Assembly: GCF_000735135.1 (NCBI RefSeq)
Contig: NZ_JPLZ01000006.1
Coordinates: 744,001-808,000 of the forward strand
Direction of reading: 5' to 3'
Length of the DNA stretch: 64,000 nt
From: Chryseobacterium sp. FH1
GTDB taxonomy: Bacteria; Bacteroidota; Bacteroidia; Flavobacteriales; Weeksellaceae
Shown: in pieces, positions 34,174 through 42,842 of the stretch
Position numbering within the stretch: the stretch's first letter is position 1
Layout of the letters: each line of letters starts with the position of its first letter
Notes under the pieces: model-generated
The model's database searches: none
The model's input: only the letters and a program-made list of their open reading frames with translations
Told to the model about the DNA's origin: nothing
Program-made: the position numbers and the translations under genes

Positions 34174-34425
34174 TTATTTATTTGTAACCATCCTGTATAA
34201 AAACAGTAATAGTACAGAACCTCCAATTGCAACAAGGAAACTAGAGAAATTGAATCCAGATACATCCACGCCCAAGAGCATAGAGCCTAACCAACCTCCG
34301 AGCATTGCGCCTAAGATTCCAATAATGATTGTTACTACCCAACCTCCAGGATCATTCCCTGGATGAATTGCTTTTGCGATTGCTCCGGCGATAAGACCGA
34401 AAATAATCCATGTTAAAATACCCAT
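34174..34425 (-). CDS. GlsB/YeaQ/YmgE-family stress membrane protein
   Basis: 83 residues. Three hydrophobic helices with Gly-rich packing and the family signature ILTWIIFGLIAGAIAKAI, then HPGNDPGGWVVTIIIGILGAMLGGWLG (split by a turn). These small inner-membrane proteins are induced by stress in other bacteria; mechanism unknown. Downstream of ftsY by 35 nt on the same strand. Confidence 0.9.
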   Translation of the reverse strand: MGILTWIIFGLIAGAIAKAIHPGNDPGGWVVTIIIGILGAMLGGWLGSMLLGVDVSGFNFSSFLVAIGGSVLLLFLYRMVTNK

Positions 34426-34460
34426 AGTTTAAATTTTTTAATGTTAATAGTGTGATTTGT

Positions 34461-35414
34461 TTATCTCTTTCTAAAGAATGAGTTTACAAATTCCATACCA
34501 TTAAAAATTTGAAGGTCTTGCATTTTTTCACCAACGCCAATATATTTTACAGGGATTTGAAATTGATCAGAGATGCCAATCACAACGCCTCCTTTTGCTG
34601 TTCCATCTAACTTTGTAACTGCCAGTGCAGTAACTTCTGTTGCGGCAGTAAATTGTTTTGCCTGTTCAAATGCATTCTGACCAGTTGAGCCATCCAAAAC
34701 CAATAAAACTTCGTGAGGCGCATCCGGTAAAACTTTTTGCATCACACGTTTTATTTTCGAAAGTTCATTCATCAAGTTCACTTTGTTGTGAAGTCTTCCT
34801 GCGGTGTCGATAATGACAACATCAGCATCCTGAGCAACCGCAGATTGTACGGTATCAAATGCCACAGAAGCGGGATCTGATCCCATCTCTTGCTTTACGA
34901 TCGGAACGCCAACTCTTTCGCTCCAGATTACCAATTGATCTACAGCGGCCGCACGGAAAGTATCTGCCGCACCAAGAACCACGTTCAGTCCTTGAGATTT
35001 GAATTGATGAGCAAGTTTCCCTATCGTAGTTGTCTTTCCAACACCGTTGACGCCTACAACCATGATGACGTAAGGTTTTTTACTAGTATCAATGTTATCC
35101 GTATCAAGATGTGGATTGTCTAGTAGTAGCGCAGAGATTTCTTCTTTAAGAATTTCGTCAAGTTCGCTTACGTTAACATATTTATCTCTTGCAACGCGTT
35201 CCTCGATTCTTTTGATAATCTTGATGGTCGTTTCTGCGCCTACGTCGGAAGCGATGAGAACTTCTTCCAGATTGTCAAGCACTTCGTCGTCCACTGTGTT
35301 TTTGCCGACAACGGCTCTGGATATTTTATCAAAAAAACCTTGGCTGGATTTTTCCAATCCTTTGTCAAGTGTTTCCTTATCTTCTTTTTTGAATATTTTT
35401 TTAAACCAACTCAT
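34461..35414 (-). CDS. ftsY: Signal recognition particle receptor FtsY
   Basis: 317 residues. SRP receptor GTPase that docks ribosome-nascent chains at the membrane. NG domain with helical N part (about 25-105), then G1 GVNGVGKTT (about 119-127), ADTFRAAA, DTAGR and TKLDGTAKGG. The acidic A domain of E. coli is nearly absent; only a short basic start (MSWFKKIFKKEDK), common in Bacteroidota. Confidence 0.97.
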   Translation of the reverse strand: MSWFKKIFKKEDKETLDKGLEKSSQGFFDKISRAVVGKNTVDDEVLDNLEEVLIASDVGAETTIKIIKRIEERVARDKYVNVSELDEILKEEISALLLDNPHLDTDNIDTSKKPYVIMVVGVNGVGKTTTIGKLAHQFKSQGLNVVLGAADTFRAAAVDQLVIWSERVGVPIVKQEMGSDPASVAFDTVQSAVAQDADVVIIDTAGRLHNKVNLMNELSKIKRVMQKVLPDAPHEVLLVLDGSTGQNAFEQAKQFTAATEVTALAVTKLDGTAKGGVVIGISDQFQIPVKYIGVGEKMQDLQIFNGMEFVNSFFRKR

Positions 35415-35453
35415 TTGATGTATAAATGATTAATGATAATCGATAAATGATTT
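35412..35453. repeat. ATGATAATTGAT-type repeat, copy R2 (diverged)
   Basis: The spacer upstream of ftsY is built from the same words: ATGATTAATGATAATCGATA followed by AATGAT. It lacks the exact 16-mer shared by copies R1, R3 and R4. Confidence 0.45.
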
Positions 35454-35475
35454 TACTGGAAACAAATATAACAAA

Positions 35476-35502
35476 AAAACTACCCTTAAAAAGAGTAGTT
35501 TT
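35476..35502 (-). terminator. Terminator of the rpmB-rpmG-DUF4295 operon
   Basis: AAAACTAC (35476-35483) and GTAGTTTT (35495-35502) pair; on the minus strand a T-rich run follows. Confidence 0.82.
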
Positions 35503-35525
35503 CTATATTGTATCCGGTTGAGAGA

Positions 35526-35681
35526 TTATTTTTTAAGATAAGCTTCAACTTCGTCAGCGTTCATTACTTTTTCTTCAAAAACGTAAGCTTCAGATTTAGA
35601 AGACTTCACCATTTTGATAACTTTGGTCATTTTTTTTGATCCAGCACCACCTTGAAGCGTTGCTACTACTTTTTTTGCCAT
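35526..35681 (-). CDS. DUF4295 family small protein
   Basis: 51 residues: begins MAKKVVATLQGGAGSKKMTK and ends NADEVEAYLKK. Short basic protein found in Bacteroidota directly after rpmG, as here (19 nt gap). The conserved linkage suggests a ribosome-associated role, but the function is unproven. Too short for many gene finders; supported by a full reading frame, the operon position and the terminator 24 nt after its stop. Confidence 0.92.
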   Translation of the reverse strand: MAKKVVATLQGGAGSKKMTKVIKMVKSSKSEAYVFEEKVMNADEVEAYLKK

Positions 35682-35700
35682 TGTAAAATATCTTTATAGA

Positions 35701-35883
35701 TTACTTAATTTCTTTGTGAACAGTATATTTCTTAAGAACTGGATTGAATTTTTTAAGCTCCAATCTCTCTGTAGTGTTCTTTTTATTTTTTGTAGTAATG
35801 TATCTTGACATTCCTGCTACACCGCTTTCTCTATGCTCAGTACATTCTAGAATTACCTGAACTCTGTTACCTTTTTTAGCCAT
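35701..35883 (-). CDS. rpmG: 50S ribosomal protein L33
   Basis: 60 residues: [21 protein letters not shown] then [21 protein letters not shown]. This form lacks the two zinc-binding CxxC pairs, so it is the zinc-independent type. Its start shares one base with the rpmB stop. Confidence 0.97.
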   Translation of the reverse strand: MAKKGNRVQVILECTEHRESGVAGMSRYITTKNKKNTTERLELKKFNPVLKKYTVHKEIK

Positions 35884-36131
35884 TACTTAGTAGTGTTTTT
35901 AATAAATCCATTTCTAGCTGCTCTTTCAAGCGCCTCCTCGATACCAATCTTATTGATAATTCTCAATCCGTGTGCAGAAACTTTCAGGGTTACTGATTTA
36001 TCTTGCTCAGGAAGAAAAAATTTCTTCTCTAGTAAATTAATTTCAAAACGTCTTTTCGTTTTGTTATTAGCGTGGGAAACGTTGTTTCCTACCATTGCAC
36101 GCTTACCTGTTATTTGGCAAATTCTTGACAT
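35883..36131 (-). CDS. rpmB: 50S ribosomal protein L28
   Basis: 82 residues, starting [21 protein letters not shown], the L28 signature. Zinc cysteines of some L28 proteins are absent apart from Cys5. First gene of the L28-L33-DUF4295 operon. Upstream TTATTTTG (36177-36170) with TTG 20 nt further up is a near-consensus promoter. Confidence 0.97.
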   Translation of the reverse strand: MSRICQITGKRAMVGNNVSHANNKTKRRFEINLLEKKFFLPEQDKSVTLKVSAHGLRIINKIGIEEALERAARNGFIKNTTK

Positions 36132-36227
36132 ATCTCGATGTTCTTTTGACTAATGAATATTTGAGAGTGCAAAATAAAGGATTATTTTCCGGATAGGCAA
36201 ATTATTTTAAAAATAATTCATAAAAAA

Positions 36228-36267
36228 ACAGACGTGGAATATTTAATAATTCATATTTCACGTCTGT
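36228..36267 (-). terminator. Terminator of the arsC-like gene
   Basis: ACAGACGTG (36228-36236) pairs with CACGTCTGT (36259-36267), extended by an AT-rich inner stem. On the minus strand T7 follows. Confidence 0.85.
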
Positions 36268-36289
36268 CTCTATGTTTCTTTATTTTGTC

Positions 36290-36640
36290 TTAATTCTCGA
36301 TAAAGAATTTTACGTTTTCCAACGGATTTCCCGGCATTGCGATCTTTCCTTTGATCAGGATAGGGCATTGTATCAATTCGGGATTCAAGGCGATGACTTC
36401 CAAGGCTTGCTCGTCATTCACAGATTCGGAGTCTGAGAAATATTTTTTGAATAGCTCTGTAGAATGTCTCAAAATCCGGCTTGGATTTTTGTTGAGTTTT
36501 TTGAAAAGTGTTCTCAGTTCAAAAAGGCTCAATGGATCTTTCTTGATATCGATGATTTGAAATTTGATATCGTTCTCGTCCAGATATTCCAAGATGGCTT
36601 TGGACTTTGGACAGCTGTTGTTGTGGATTACTTTTATCAT
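36290..36640 (-). CDS. ArsC/Spx-family thioredoxin-fold protein
   Basis: 116 residues. NNSCPKSKAILEYL has the single active-site Cys of ArsC-type proteins (CxxS), and QCPILIKGKIAMPGNPLENV matches the C-terminal block. The Arg triad typical of true arsenate reductases is only partly recognisable, so arsenate reductase, Spx-like or a glutathione-dependent reductase are all possible. No other ars genes are nearby. Confidence 0.8.
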   Translation of the reverse strand: MIKVIHNNSCPKSKAILEYLDENDIKFQIIDIKKDPLSLFELRTLFKKLNKNPSRILRHSTELFKKYFSDSESVNDEQALEVIALNPELIQCPILIKGKIAMPGNPLENVKFFIEN

Positions 36641-36715
36641 AACGGTGATGCTTTCAATTATAACTTTGGCGATTGTAATTTTTCAGATTTGTCAAACTAT
36701 TTCGCCAAAAATAAT

Positions 36716-37330
36716 TTAAAACAAACCGTTCAACTCTGCATCAATTCTTTCTAATATGTAACCGAAATCTTCCGGTCTTTCTACAAAATCCAGATCATCA
36801 ACATCAATAATAAGAAGTTTCCCTTCCTTGTAGTTTTCTATCCAGCTTTGGTATTTGTTGTTCAGTTTAGATAGATAATCTATGCTGATTCCGGCTTCAT
36901 ATTCTCGTCCTCTTTTGGAGATTTGTCTCACCAAAGTAGGAACGTCTGCTCTGAGGTAGATTAGCAAATCCGGTGCCGAAACGAAGTCTTTCATCAATGA
37001 AAAAACTGATAAATAATTGTTAAAATCACGTTCGGAAAGGAGATTCATCTCAGCTAGATTTTCTGCAAAAATGTGTGCATCTTCATAGATCGTTCTGTCT
37101 TGGATCACGTTTTTTCCACTCTCACGGATTTCCTTCACCTGTCGGAATCTGCTTCCCAAAAAGTAGATTTGAAGTGCAAAACTCCATTTTGACATATCAC
37201 CATAAAAATCGTCCAAATAAGGATTGTGATCCACGTCTTCGAATTGTGCTTCCCAATTGTAATGTTTTGATAACATCGTCGTGAGGGTTGTTTTTCCGGC
37301 TCCAATATTTCCTGTGACAGCGATATGCAT
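36716..37330 (-). CDS. Deoxynucleoside kinase
   Basis: 204 residues. Phosphorylates deoxynucleosides for salvage. P-loop GNIGAGKTT (about 7-15), the DRT motif in VIQDRTIYEDAHIF (about 90) and the lid region ISKRGREYEAGISIDYL. Resembles the dGK/dAK subgroup of Gram-positive and Bacteroidota enzymes; substrate base not predicted. No promoter box seen; the upstream spacer is repeat R3. Confidence 0.92.
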   Translation of the reverse strand: MHIAVTGNIGAGKTTLTTMLSKHYNWEAQFEDVDHNPYLDDFYGDMSKWSFALQIYFLGSRFRQVKEIRESGKNVIQDRTIYEDAHIFAENLAEMNLLSERDFNNYLSVFSLMKDFVSAPDLLIYLRADVPTLVRQISKRGREYEAGISIDYLSKLNNKYQSWIENYKEGKLLIIDVDDLDFVERPEDFGYILERIDAELNGLF

Positions 37331-37419
37331 TTCTAATTATAATTGATAGGTGATAATTGATGAATGATAAAATTGATAAACCGAAATTTTTAAATCATTT
37401 ATGAATTATCGATTATCAT
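37330..37419. repeat. ATGATAATTGAT-type repeat, copy R3
   Basis: Contains ATAATTGATGAATGAT at 37353-37368, exactly as in R1 and R4, and inverted words (ATTATCGATTATCATTTAT) at the other end, so it can fold back on itself. Confidence 0.65.
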
Positions 37420-38181
37420 TTATTTGGTGTAAAGATAAAGTTTGTCTTTTATGAGTGCCAAAAATCCAGAGTTATTTTTATCCACAATTTTTGCGCTTTC
37501 GTTTTGGAAGATTTGAGTAAGGTCTTTGCCGTCGAATTTGTGGATGCTTTGGCTTCCGAAGATCCAAATATCATTGTTGAATCTTCGAAGTTTTTTCGCA
37601 TTGGAAATAGGCGTGGAATAGAGTAGTGTGGACTTTGTGCTGTAAACTTCGAACGTGCTTTCGCGGAGAATATAGACTCTGTTGTTATACACCAAAAAAT
37701 CTTTGAGCGAAGTCAGATCGATGTTGAAAGGAAAAGAGCTGATCGTGGAAGTGCTTCGGAAATTGTATTGGATCAAGGTTTTGTTGCTCTCATCTATCAT
37801 CCATGCAAATTGTAGATCCTCTGCATAAACAGCTTTGATGAAACCGAAATTTAAACCCAGATTGATTTTCTGGATCTCATTAAGATTTTGGTCAACAAAT
37901 TTGATTTCCTGAGCATTTTCAGAAAACATGACGATATTCAGCGGATTTGTAACGCTTTGAATTTTGTAAGGGAAAGTCAACATCAGTTTTCCAAGTTGAT
38001 TTCCGAGTGAATCGTATTTTGTAAAACTAAGATCTTTGTTCTTATAAAGATAGATGCTTCCGTAGTCATCGCCTAACATTTCCTGAACGTCTTTGGTGTT
38101 CAAAGAATCGACGCCGATTTTCTTCTGAGAAAAAAATAGGGATGAAACCAGAATGAGAGTAATTGAAAAAAACTTCAGCAA
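37420..38181 (-). CDS. Secreted beta-propeller-like hypothetical protein
   Basis: 253 residues. Signal peptide about 1-18 (LILVSSLFFSQ). The mature part is repetitive in beta strands (IYLYKNKDLSF, IKFVDQNLNEI, NDIWIFGSQSIHKFDGK), suggesting a small beta-propeller. No catalytic motif. It follows the DUF6759 gene by 18 nt, probably in one operon. The function is not recognised. Confidence 0.7.
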   Translation of the reverse strand: MLKFFSITLILVSSLFFSQKKIGVDSLNTKDVQEMLGDDYGSIYLYKNKDLSFTKYDSLGNQLGKLMLTFPYKIQSVTNPLNIVMFSENAQEIKFVDQNLNEIQKINLGLNFGFIKAVYAEDLQFAWMIDESNKTLIQYNFRSTSTISSFPFNIDLTSLKDFLVYNNRVYILRESTFEVYSTKSTLLYSTPISNAKKLRRFNNDIWIFGSQSIHKFDGKDLTQIFQNESAKIVDKNNSGFLALIKDKLYLYTK

Positions 38182-38199
38182 AGTATATTTTTTGGGAGC

Positions 38200-38763
38200 T
38201 TATCTTTTTCCGCCATTTAGCGTAATGATCACGTCTTTTGTGAATGCTTTGTTTTGATTGTAGGCCGCATCGCAGATGGATGTCGTTACATTATAACTTC
38301 CCTTGTCCACCAAGATGTAGTTTTGTCCGTTGGCCGGAACAGTCAGGTTGTAAAATTTCTTACCACTTATTTTGATGATCAGGTTACACTGTGATTTGTT
38401 CACAAATTGTACGATTGCTTCTTTCTTATTTGGATTGTTACTGAAAAGGCTGGTTAGAACGGCCGCTGTATTTTTTGCTTGTTCCGATGGTTGACCTTTA
38501 GTAGATGATGTTCCAACGGTTGAGGTTCTTTCGATCCTGTTTTCCGTCATTTGGCTCACGCTTGGTTTTGCAACCTGGGAAGTTCCGCCATACTTTAGAG
38601 AAAGTGCTCTTTGTCTTAATTGAGGAACGGCGGGATGGTTTGGGTTTGCTTTGATGAACTTCTCAACTACGGCTCTGTCTGTTGTTTGCTTGGCTTCAAA
38701 AACGCTCTGTGAAAATGCAGAAATACCAATCGTGATGCATAAAAGTAAAAATATCTTCTTCAT
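38200..38763 (-). CDS. DUF6759 domain secreted protein
   Basis: 187 residues. Signal peptide about 1-18 (ending SAFSQ). The middle is low-complexity Ser/Thr/Gln; the C-terminal domain (about 110-187: QFVNKSQCNLIIKISGKKFYNLTVPANG) is DUF6759, known mainly from Chryseobacterium-type genomes. A paralogue sits at 44421. Function unknown; the conserved Cys pair (QC and IC) could form a disulfide. Confidence 0.8.
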   Translation of the reverse strand: MKKIFLLLCITIGISAFSQSVFEAKQTTDRAVVEKFIKANPNHPAVPQLRQRALSLKYGGTSQVAKPSVSQMTENRIERTSTVGTSSTKGQPSEQAKNTAAVLTSLFSNNPNKKEAIVQFVNKSQCNLIIKISGKKFYNLTVPANGQNYILVDKGSYNVTTSICDAAYNQNKAFTKDVIITLNGGKR

Positions 38764-38936
38764 TATAATAAATATCGTTGTGGTCTTTAAAACGTAAAAA
38801 TAAATTAAATCTTGTTAAATGATGTGAAATTTCTCATAATAAATTAGAAGTTCACCAATTTTTATTTAAGAAAAGACAGTCTGGCTTTGCATTTAATTAA
38901 GAATAATAATGTGCATTATTTTTTTATAAAAATCAC

Positions 38937-38944
38937 TATATTTG
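38937..38944 (+). promoter_or_regulatory. tsf -7 element
   Basis: TATATTTG fits TAnnTTTG, 57 nt before the start codon. No TTG is seen at the usual spacing. Confidence 0.55.
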
Positions 38945-39001
38945 CACGCTGAAAAACGTGAAAGCGTAAAATCAAAACAAATAATAAAAAATAATTTCAT
39001 T

Positions 39002-39826
39002 ATGTATACACCAGTAGCTGCAGATGTAGCAAAACTAAGAAACACCACAGGTGCAGGAATGATGGATTGCAAGAAAGCTCTTACAGAAGCTGAAGGAGAT
39101 TTCGAAAAAGCAATCGACATCCTTAGAAAAAAAGGACAAAAAGTGGCTGCAAACAGAGCAGACAGAGATTCTTCTGAAGGTGCAGTTATCGCAAGAGTAA
39201 ACCAAGACAACACATTGGGAGCGATCATCTCTCTTAACTGTGAGACTGACTTCGTTGCTAAGAATGATGCTTTCGTAGAATTGGCTTACGAATTGGCTGA
39301 GCAAGCTGTTGCATATTCTAACAAAGAAGAGTTTTTGGCTTCTGACTTCCACGGACAATCTGTTGCTGATAAATTGATCGAGCAAACTGGAATCATCGGA
39401 GAAAAAATCGAGATCGGTGCTTTTGAAAGTATCCAAGGTGCGTTCTTAGGTGCTTATATCCACGCTGGAAACAAAATTGCTTCTATCACTTCACTTTCTG
39501 CAAAAGTAGATGGGGCTGACGAAGCTGCAAAATCTGTTTCTATGCAAGTTGCTGCAATGAACCCAATCGCTCTAGACGAGACTCAAGTTTCTCAGGAAAC
39601 TATCGACAAAGAATTGGAGATCGAAAGAGAATTGTTGACAAAAGAAGGTAAACCTGCAAACATCATTGATAATATCCTTAAAGGTAAAATGCAGAGATTC
39701 TACAAAGACAATACTTTGGTACACCAGTCTTTCATCAAAGATGCTGGAATCAGTGTTGCTGACTATGTGAAGTCTGTGAACGGAGATCTTAAAGTAACAG
39801 GATTCGTAAGAGTTGCTCTTTCTTAA
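39002..39826 (+). CDS. tsf: Translation elongation factor Ts
   Basis: 274 residues. Nucleotide exchange factor for EF-Tu. The N-terminal UBA-like part reads VAKLRNTTGAGMMDCKKALTEAEGD; the core has CETDFVAKNDAF (TDFVA motif). Start at ATG 39002 (MYTPVAADVAKLR); the in-frame ATG at 38942 overlaps the -7 box. The gene usually follows rpsB, but here it stands alone between a divergent DUF6759 gene and a terminator. Confidence 0.97.
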   Translation: MYTPVAADVAKLRNTTGAGMMDCKKALTEAEGDFEKAIDILRKKGQKVAANRADRDSSEGAVIARVNQDNTLGAIISLNCETDFVAKNDAFVELAYELAEQAVAYSNKEEFLASDFHGQSVADKLIEQTGIIGEKIEIGAFESIQGAFLGAYIHAGNKIASITSLSAKVDGADEAAKSVSMQVAAMNPIALDETQVSQETIDKELEIERELLTKEGKPANIIDNILKGKMQRFYKDNTLVHQSFIKDAGISVADYVKSVNGDLKVTGFVRVALS

Positions 39827-39848
39827 TTGAGATTCAAATAAATAAATT

Positions 39849-39882
39849 AAATCCTGCTATATTTTTATGGCAGGATTTTTTT
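39849..39882 (+). terminator. tsf terminator
   Basis: AAATCCTGC (39849-39857) pairs with GCAGGATTT (39870-39878), followed by T-run. Confidence 0.9.
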
Positions 39883-39945
39883 GTGTTTATTATGGAATTT
39901 CGAAAAATAAAATAGACTAAATTTGTCGTCCTAATATTTAATATT

Positions 39946-42693
39946 TTGAAAAAGAGCTTTCGATTCTTATTACTTTTTATTTCGTCATTATTTTTTGCAC
40001 AGATGGATGTGGAGCATTGGTTTGCGCCTATGGCCAATAATTACGGATCGTCGAGTAGTAATTATCAAGCAGTCTATCTTTCTACAAAAGAAACAACACC
40101 TTTTTTAGTTGAAATCTACAGTGCTGGAAATCTGATAGGAAATGAAACGATAGCCAAGGGAAGTCCAGCAGTTTTTAAGATACCAAAACAATACATTGTT
40201 ACAAATGAAGATAGTGATAGATTGTCTGTTCTGAATAAAGGCTTGCACCTCGTTGGGTCTAAAAAGTTTTTTGCGAACCTTAGATTTTCCGTTACGAATC
40301 ATGCAGAGATTGTAACATCTAAAGGTTTGGGTGGCTTGGGAGAGCTGTTTTATCTTGGGATGCCCGAAGTGAATTTGGGAAGTCCCACTGCGAATTCTAA
40401 TCATACGGCAAGTGTAATTGCAACCGAAAACTCCACAACAGTTACATTGTCAGGATATGATGCTGGTCTCGGTTTTACAAACGATTATGCACCATCTGCA
40501 ACCAAAAGTGTAGTTCTCAACAAAGGAGAATCTTATATTTTTGAGATTAATAACAGTAGAAGTCAAGATTTTAAAAGAGGTCTAATTGGTTCAAAAATAG
40601 AAAGTGACAAACCTATAAGTGTTTCTAATGGTAGCTTTTCTGGGAGAATTGCTGATACTGGTATAGATATATTTATGGATCAGTCCATTCCGGTTAGTAA
40701 AACGGGACAAGAATTCATTGTAATGAATGGGAATGGCAATCTCAATTCTCCAACGCCATCCATAATGGAAAAGACACTCGTTATTGCAACAAAACCTAAT
40801 ACAAATGTTTTTTTAAATAATAACACAACATCAACTCCTGATCATACTTTGGCAAATGCTGGTGATTTTGTTTTCGTGGACAGTAATAAATATTTCCCCG
40901 TTGTGCCGACAGATAACATATTTGGGCTTTATGTACGAACTTCGGAAAATGTTTATGTATACGAATTATTGGCCGGAAGTTCTGCTAATGAAGAGGCTTC
41001 AGGTGGTATGAATCTTATTCCGGCCTTGTCTTGCTTCCTTCCGAGTAAAATTGATGAATTGAGTGCTGTTGATGAAAATGAAGTGAGTACGAATTTTGGA
41101 ACGTTTGTAAAACATGATGTTAAATTAAATATAATAGCACAAAAAGGAGCTGATGTTTATGTGAATGATTCCAAAACAGGTTTGCTTGGTCCCTATCCTG
41201 TTTTAGGAACTGCCGAATGGGAATTGTATTCTGTTCTTGCTGTAAAGGATGATATCACAGTTGAATCTAAAAACGGTAGTGCAATAACAGCTGGTATTGC
41301 TGGTGGCTCTACTAATGTAGGATTTGGAGGTTACTTTGCAGGGTTTAGTTCAGTTCCTGCTATTGCGAAAGTTGGAGATTGTGCCAAGGGGCAGGAGTTG
41401 GTAGTGGACGATATTTATGATCTTTATGAATGGACATACAGCCCAGATGATACACTTGGTTCTTATGTTCCTTATCCTGGATCAACTTATTTTATAAGTC
41501 CAGGTTTGAAATTTGGTTATTACAAGTGTAACGTAACCAAATATTCTTGTCTTCCCGCAAGAGAAACCAACGAGTTCAAATATTTGAAATGTGCAGAGCT
41601 TACTACCAGCAGTCCTTATACAATAGGAAACTGCATGAGTATTCCTACTATTGTGCCTACTTTTACCAAAGCTTCTGCAGGATCAATTGATGTTTCAAGA
41701 ACATTTATTTCGCAACATCCGGCGGGAGGCAGAGCATGGGTAGATAAGGCTACTGGCAATGTTTACTTTGATGCAGAAAATACCAGTTTGGAAAAAGTTA
41801 CTTTCAAATATTATTTTGAGAGTTTTGGAACTTTTCCTGATTCAGAAGAAGTGACGGTAACTGTTGATATTGCCCAAATAAAATTGACAAATATATCAGA
41901 TGTTCAATGTGTTAATTTTGATGGAAAAGGAATGTACAACCTGAAAGATATTTTTGAAAAACCAATCAATCAAGACGTTACCTATGATAAATATGAGTAT
42001 TTTAAAGATTCTGCACTGACACAAAAAATACCAGTTTCAGACCTTGAATATTACAAATCTGAACCTGACAAAACGGTTTATGTAATAGTTACAAATATCT
42101 ATGGCTGTAATAACAAATCCAAACCAGCACAGATTCTCCTTAAAACCTTTGAATTGCCCACTATTAATACAATTGATGTGGAAGGACAATATTCTGTAAC
42201 AGTAACTGTCAGCAAAGGAAATCCACCTTATTCATATTATCTTAAGAAAGATGGTGATTTAGACTATCTACCCGCTGATTCAGATTACAGCACACCCACA
42301 AACAGTTCTTCCTATACACTACCTATAAAAGATGGCAAAGGAACTTATACTTTATATGTAAAATCAGCGGATGATTGTAATCCAGTAGTTCAGGTATTTG
42401 CTGTTATCGAAATTCCTAACGTCATCACACCTAATAATGATGGGAAAAATGATAACATAGATATGTCTATGCTTTCTTACAAGCTAAATCCAAAATTTCA
42501 AATATTTGATAGAAATGGAAAAAAGCTTTTCGAGGGAAATGCTGTTAATCATTACATTTGGGATGGTAAAGAAAATGGAAATCCACTTTCGACAGGAACT
42601 TACTGGTACCTTCTTCAATGGCAGGACTACGAAGGTGCGCCACCAGATACATTGACAGGTTGGATCCTCCTCAAAAACAGAAACTCAGACTAA
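39946..42693 (+). CDS. Large secreted protein with T9SS type B sorting domain
   Basis: 915 residues from TTG 39946, which gives a normal signal peptide (KKSFRFLLLFISSLFFAQ). Beta-rich mature part with IgGFc-binding-like or adhesin-like stretches (about 20-480), a Cys-containing middle and a C-terminal gliding-motility-type domain (about 825-915: VITPNNDGKNDN, FDRNGKKLFEG, GTYWYLLQW). T9SS type B cargo usually stays on or near the cell surface. TAAATTTG at 39918-39925 is a likely -7 box. Probably an adhesin; not proven. Confidence 0.9.
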   Translation: MKKSFRFLLLFISSLFFAQMDVEHWFAPMANNYGSSSSNYQAVYLSTKETTPFLVEIYSAGNLIGNETIAKGSPAVFKIPKQYIVTNEDSDRLSVLNKGLHLVGSKKFFANLRFSVTNHAEIVTSKGLGGLGELFYLGMPEVNLGSPTANSNHTASVIATENSTTVTLSGYDAGLGFTNDYAPSATKSVVLNKGESYIFEINNSRSQDFKRGLIGSKIESDKPISVSNGSFSGRIADTGIDIFMDQSIPVSKTGQEFIVMNGNGNLNSPTPSIMEKTLVIATKPNTNVFLNNNTTSTPDHTLANAGDFVFVDSNKYFPVVPTDNIFGLYVRTSENVYVYELLAGSSANEEASGGMNLIPALSCFLPSKIDELSAVDENEVSTNFGTFVKHDVKLNIIAQKGADVYVNDSKTGLLGPYPVLGTAEWELYSVLAVKDDITVESKNGSAITAGIAGGSTNVGFGGYFAGFSSVPAIAKVGDCAKGQELVVDDIYDLYEWTYSPDDTLGSYVPYPGSTYFISPGLKFGYYKCNVTKYSCLPARETNEFKYLKCAELTTSSPYTIGNCMSIPTIVPTFTKASAGSIDVSRTFISQHPAGGRAWVDKATGNVYFDAENTSLEKVTFKYYFESFGTFPDSEEVTVTVDIAQIKLTNISDVQCVNFDGKGMYNLKDIFEKPINQDVTYDKYEYFKDSALTQKIPVSDLEYYKSEPDKTVYVIVTNIYGCNNKSKPAQILLKTFELPTINTIDVEGQYSVTVTVSKGNPPYSYYLKKDGDLDYLPADSDYSTPTNSSSYTLPIKDGKGTYTLYVKSADDCNPVVQVFAVIEIPNVITPNNDGKNDNIDMSMLSYKLNPKFQIFDRNGKKLFEGNAVNHYIWDGKENGNPLSTGTYWYLLQWQDYEGAPPDTLTGWILLKNRNSD

Positions 42694-42842
42694 TCAATTT
42701 GTTTTTAACAATTGTTTTAGAAAACAGATTATTATTAAAAGTACTTAACAAAAAGCCGACAAAGTTTAATAAAATTTTAACCTTATCAGCTTTTTTTTGT
42801 GCGTATTCTCTATTTTATTCTCTATAAATTTGCCGAATAATT

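Noticed and set aside
38942-39001. 20-residue N-terminal extension of EF-Ts
   Set aside because: It begins inside the -7 element; the family N-terminus fits ATG 39002.
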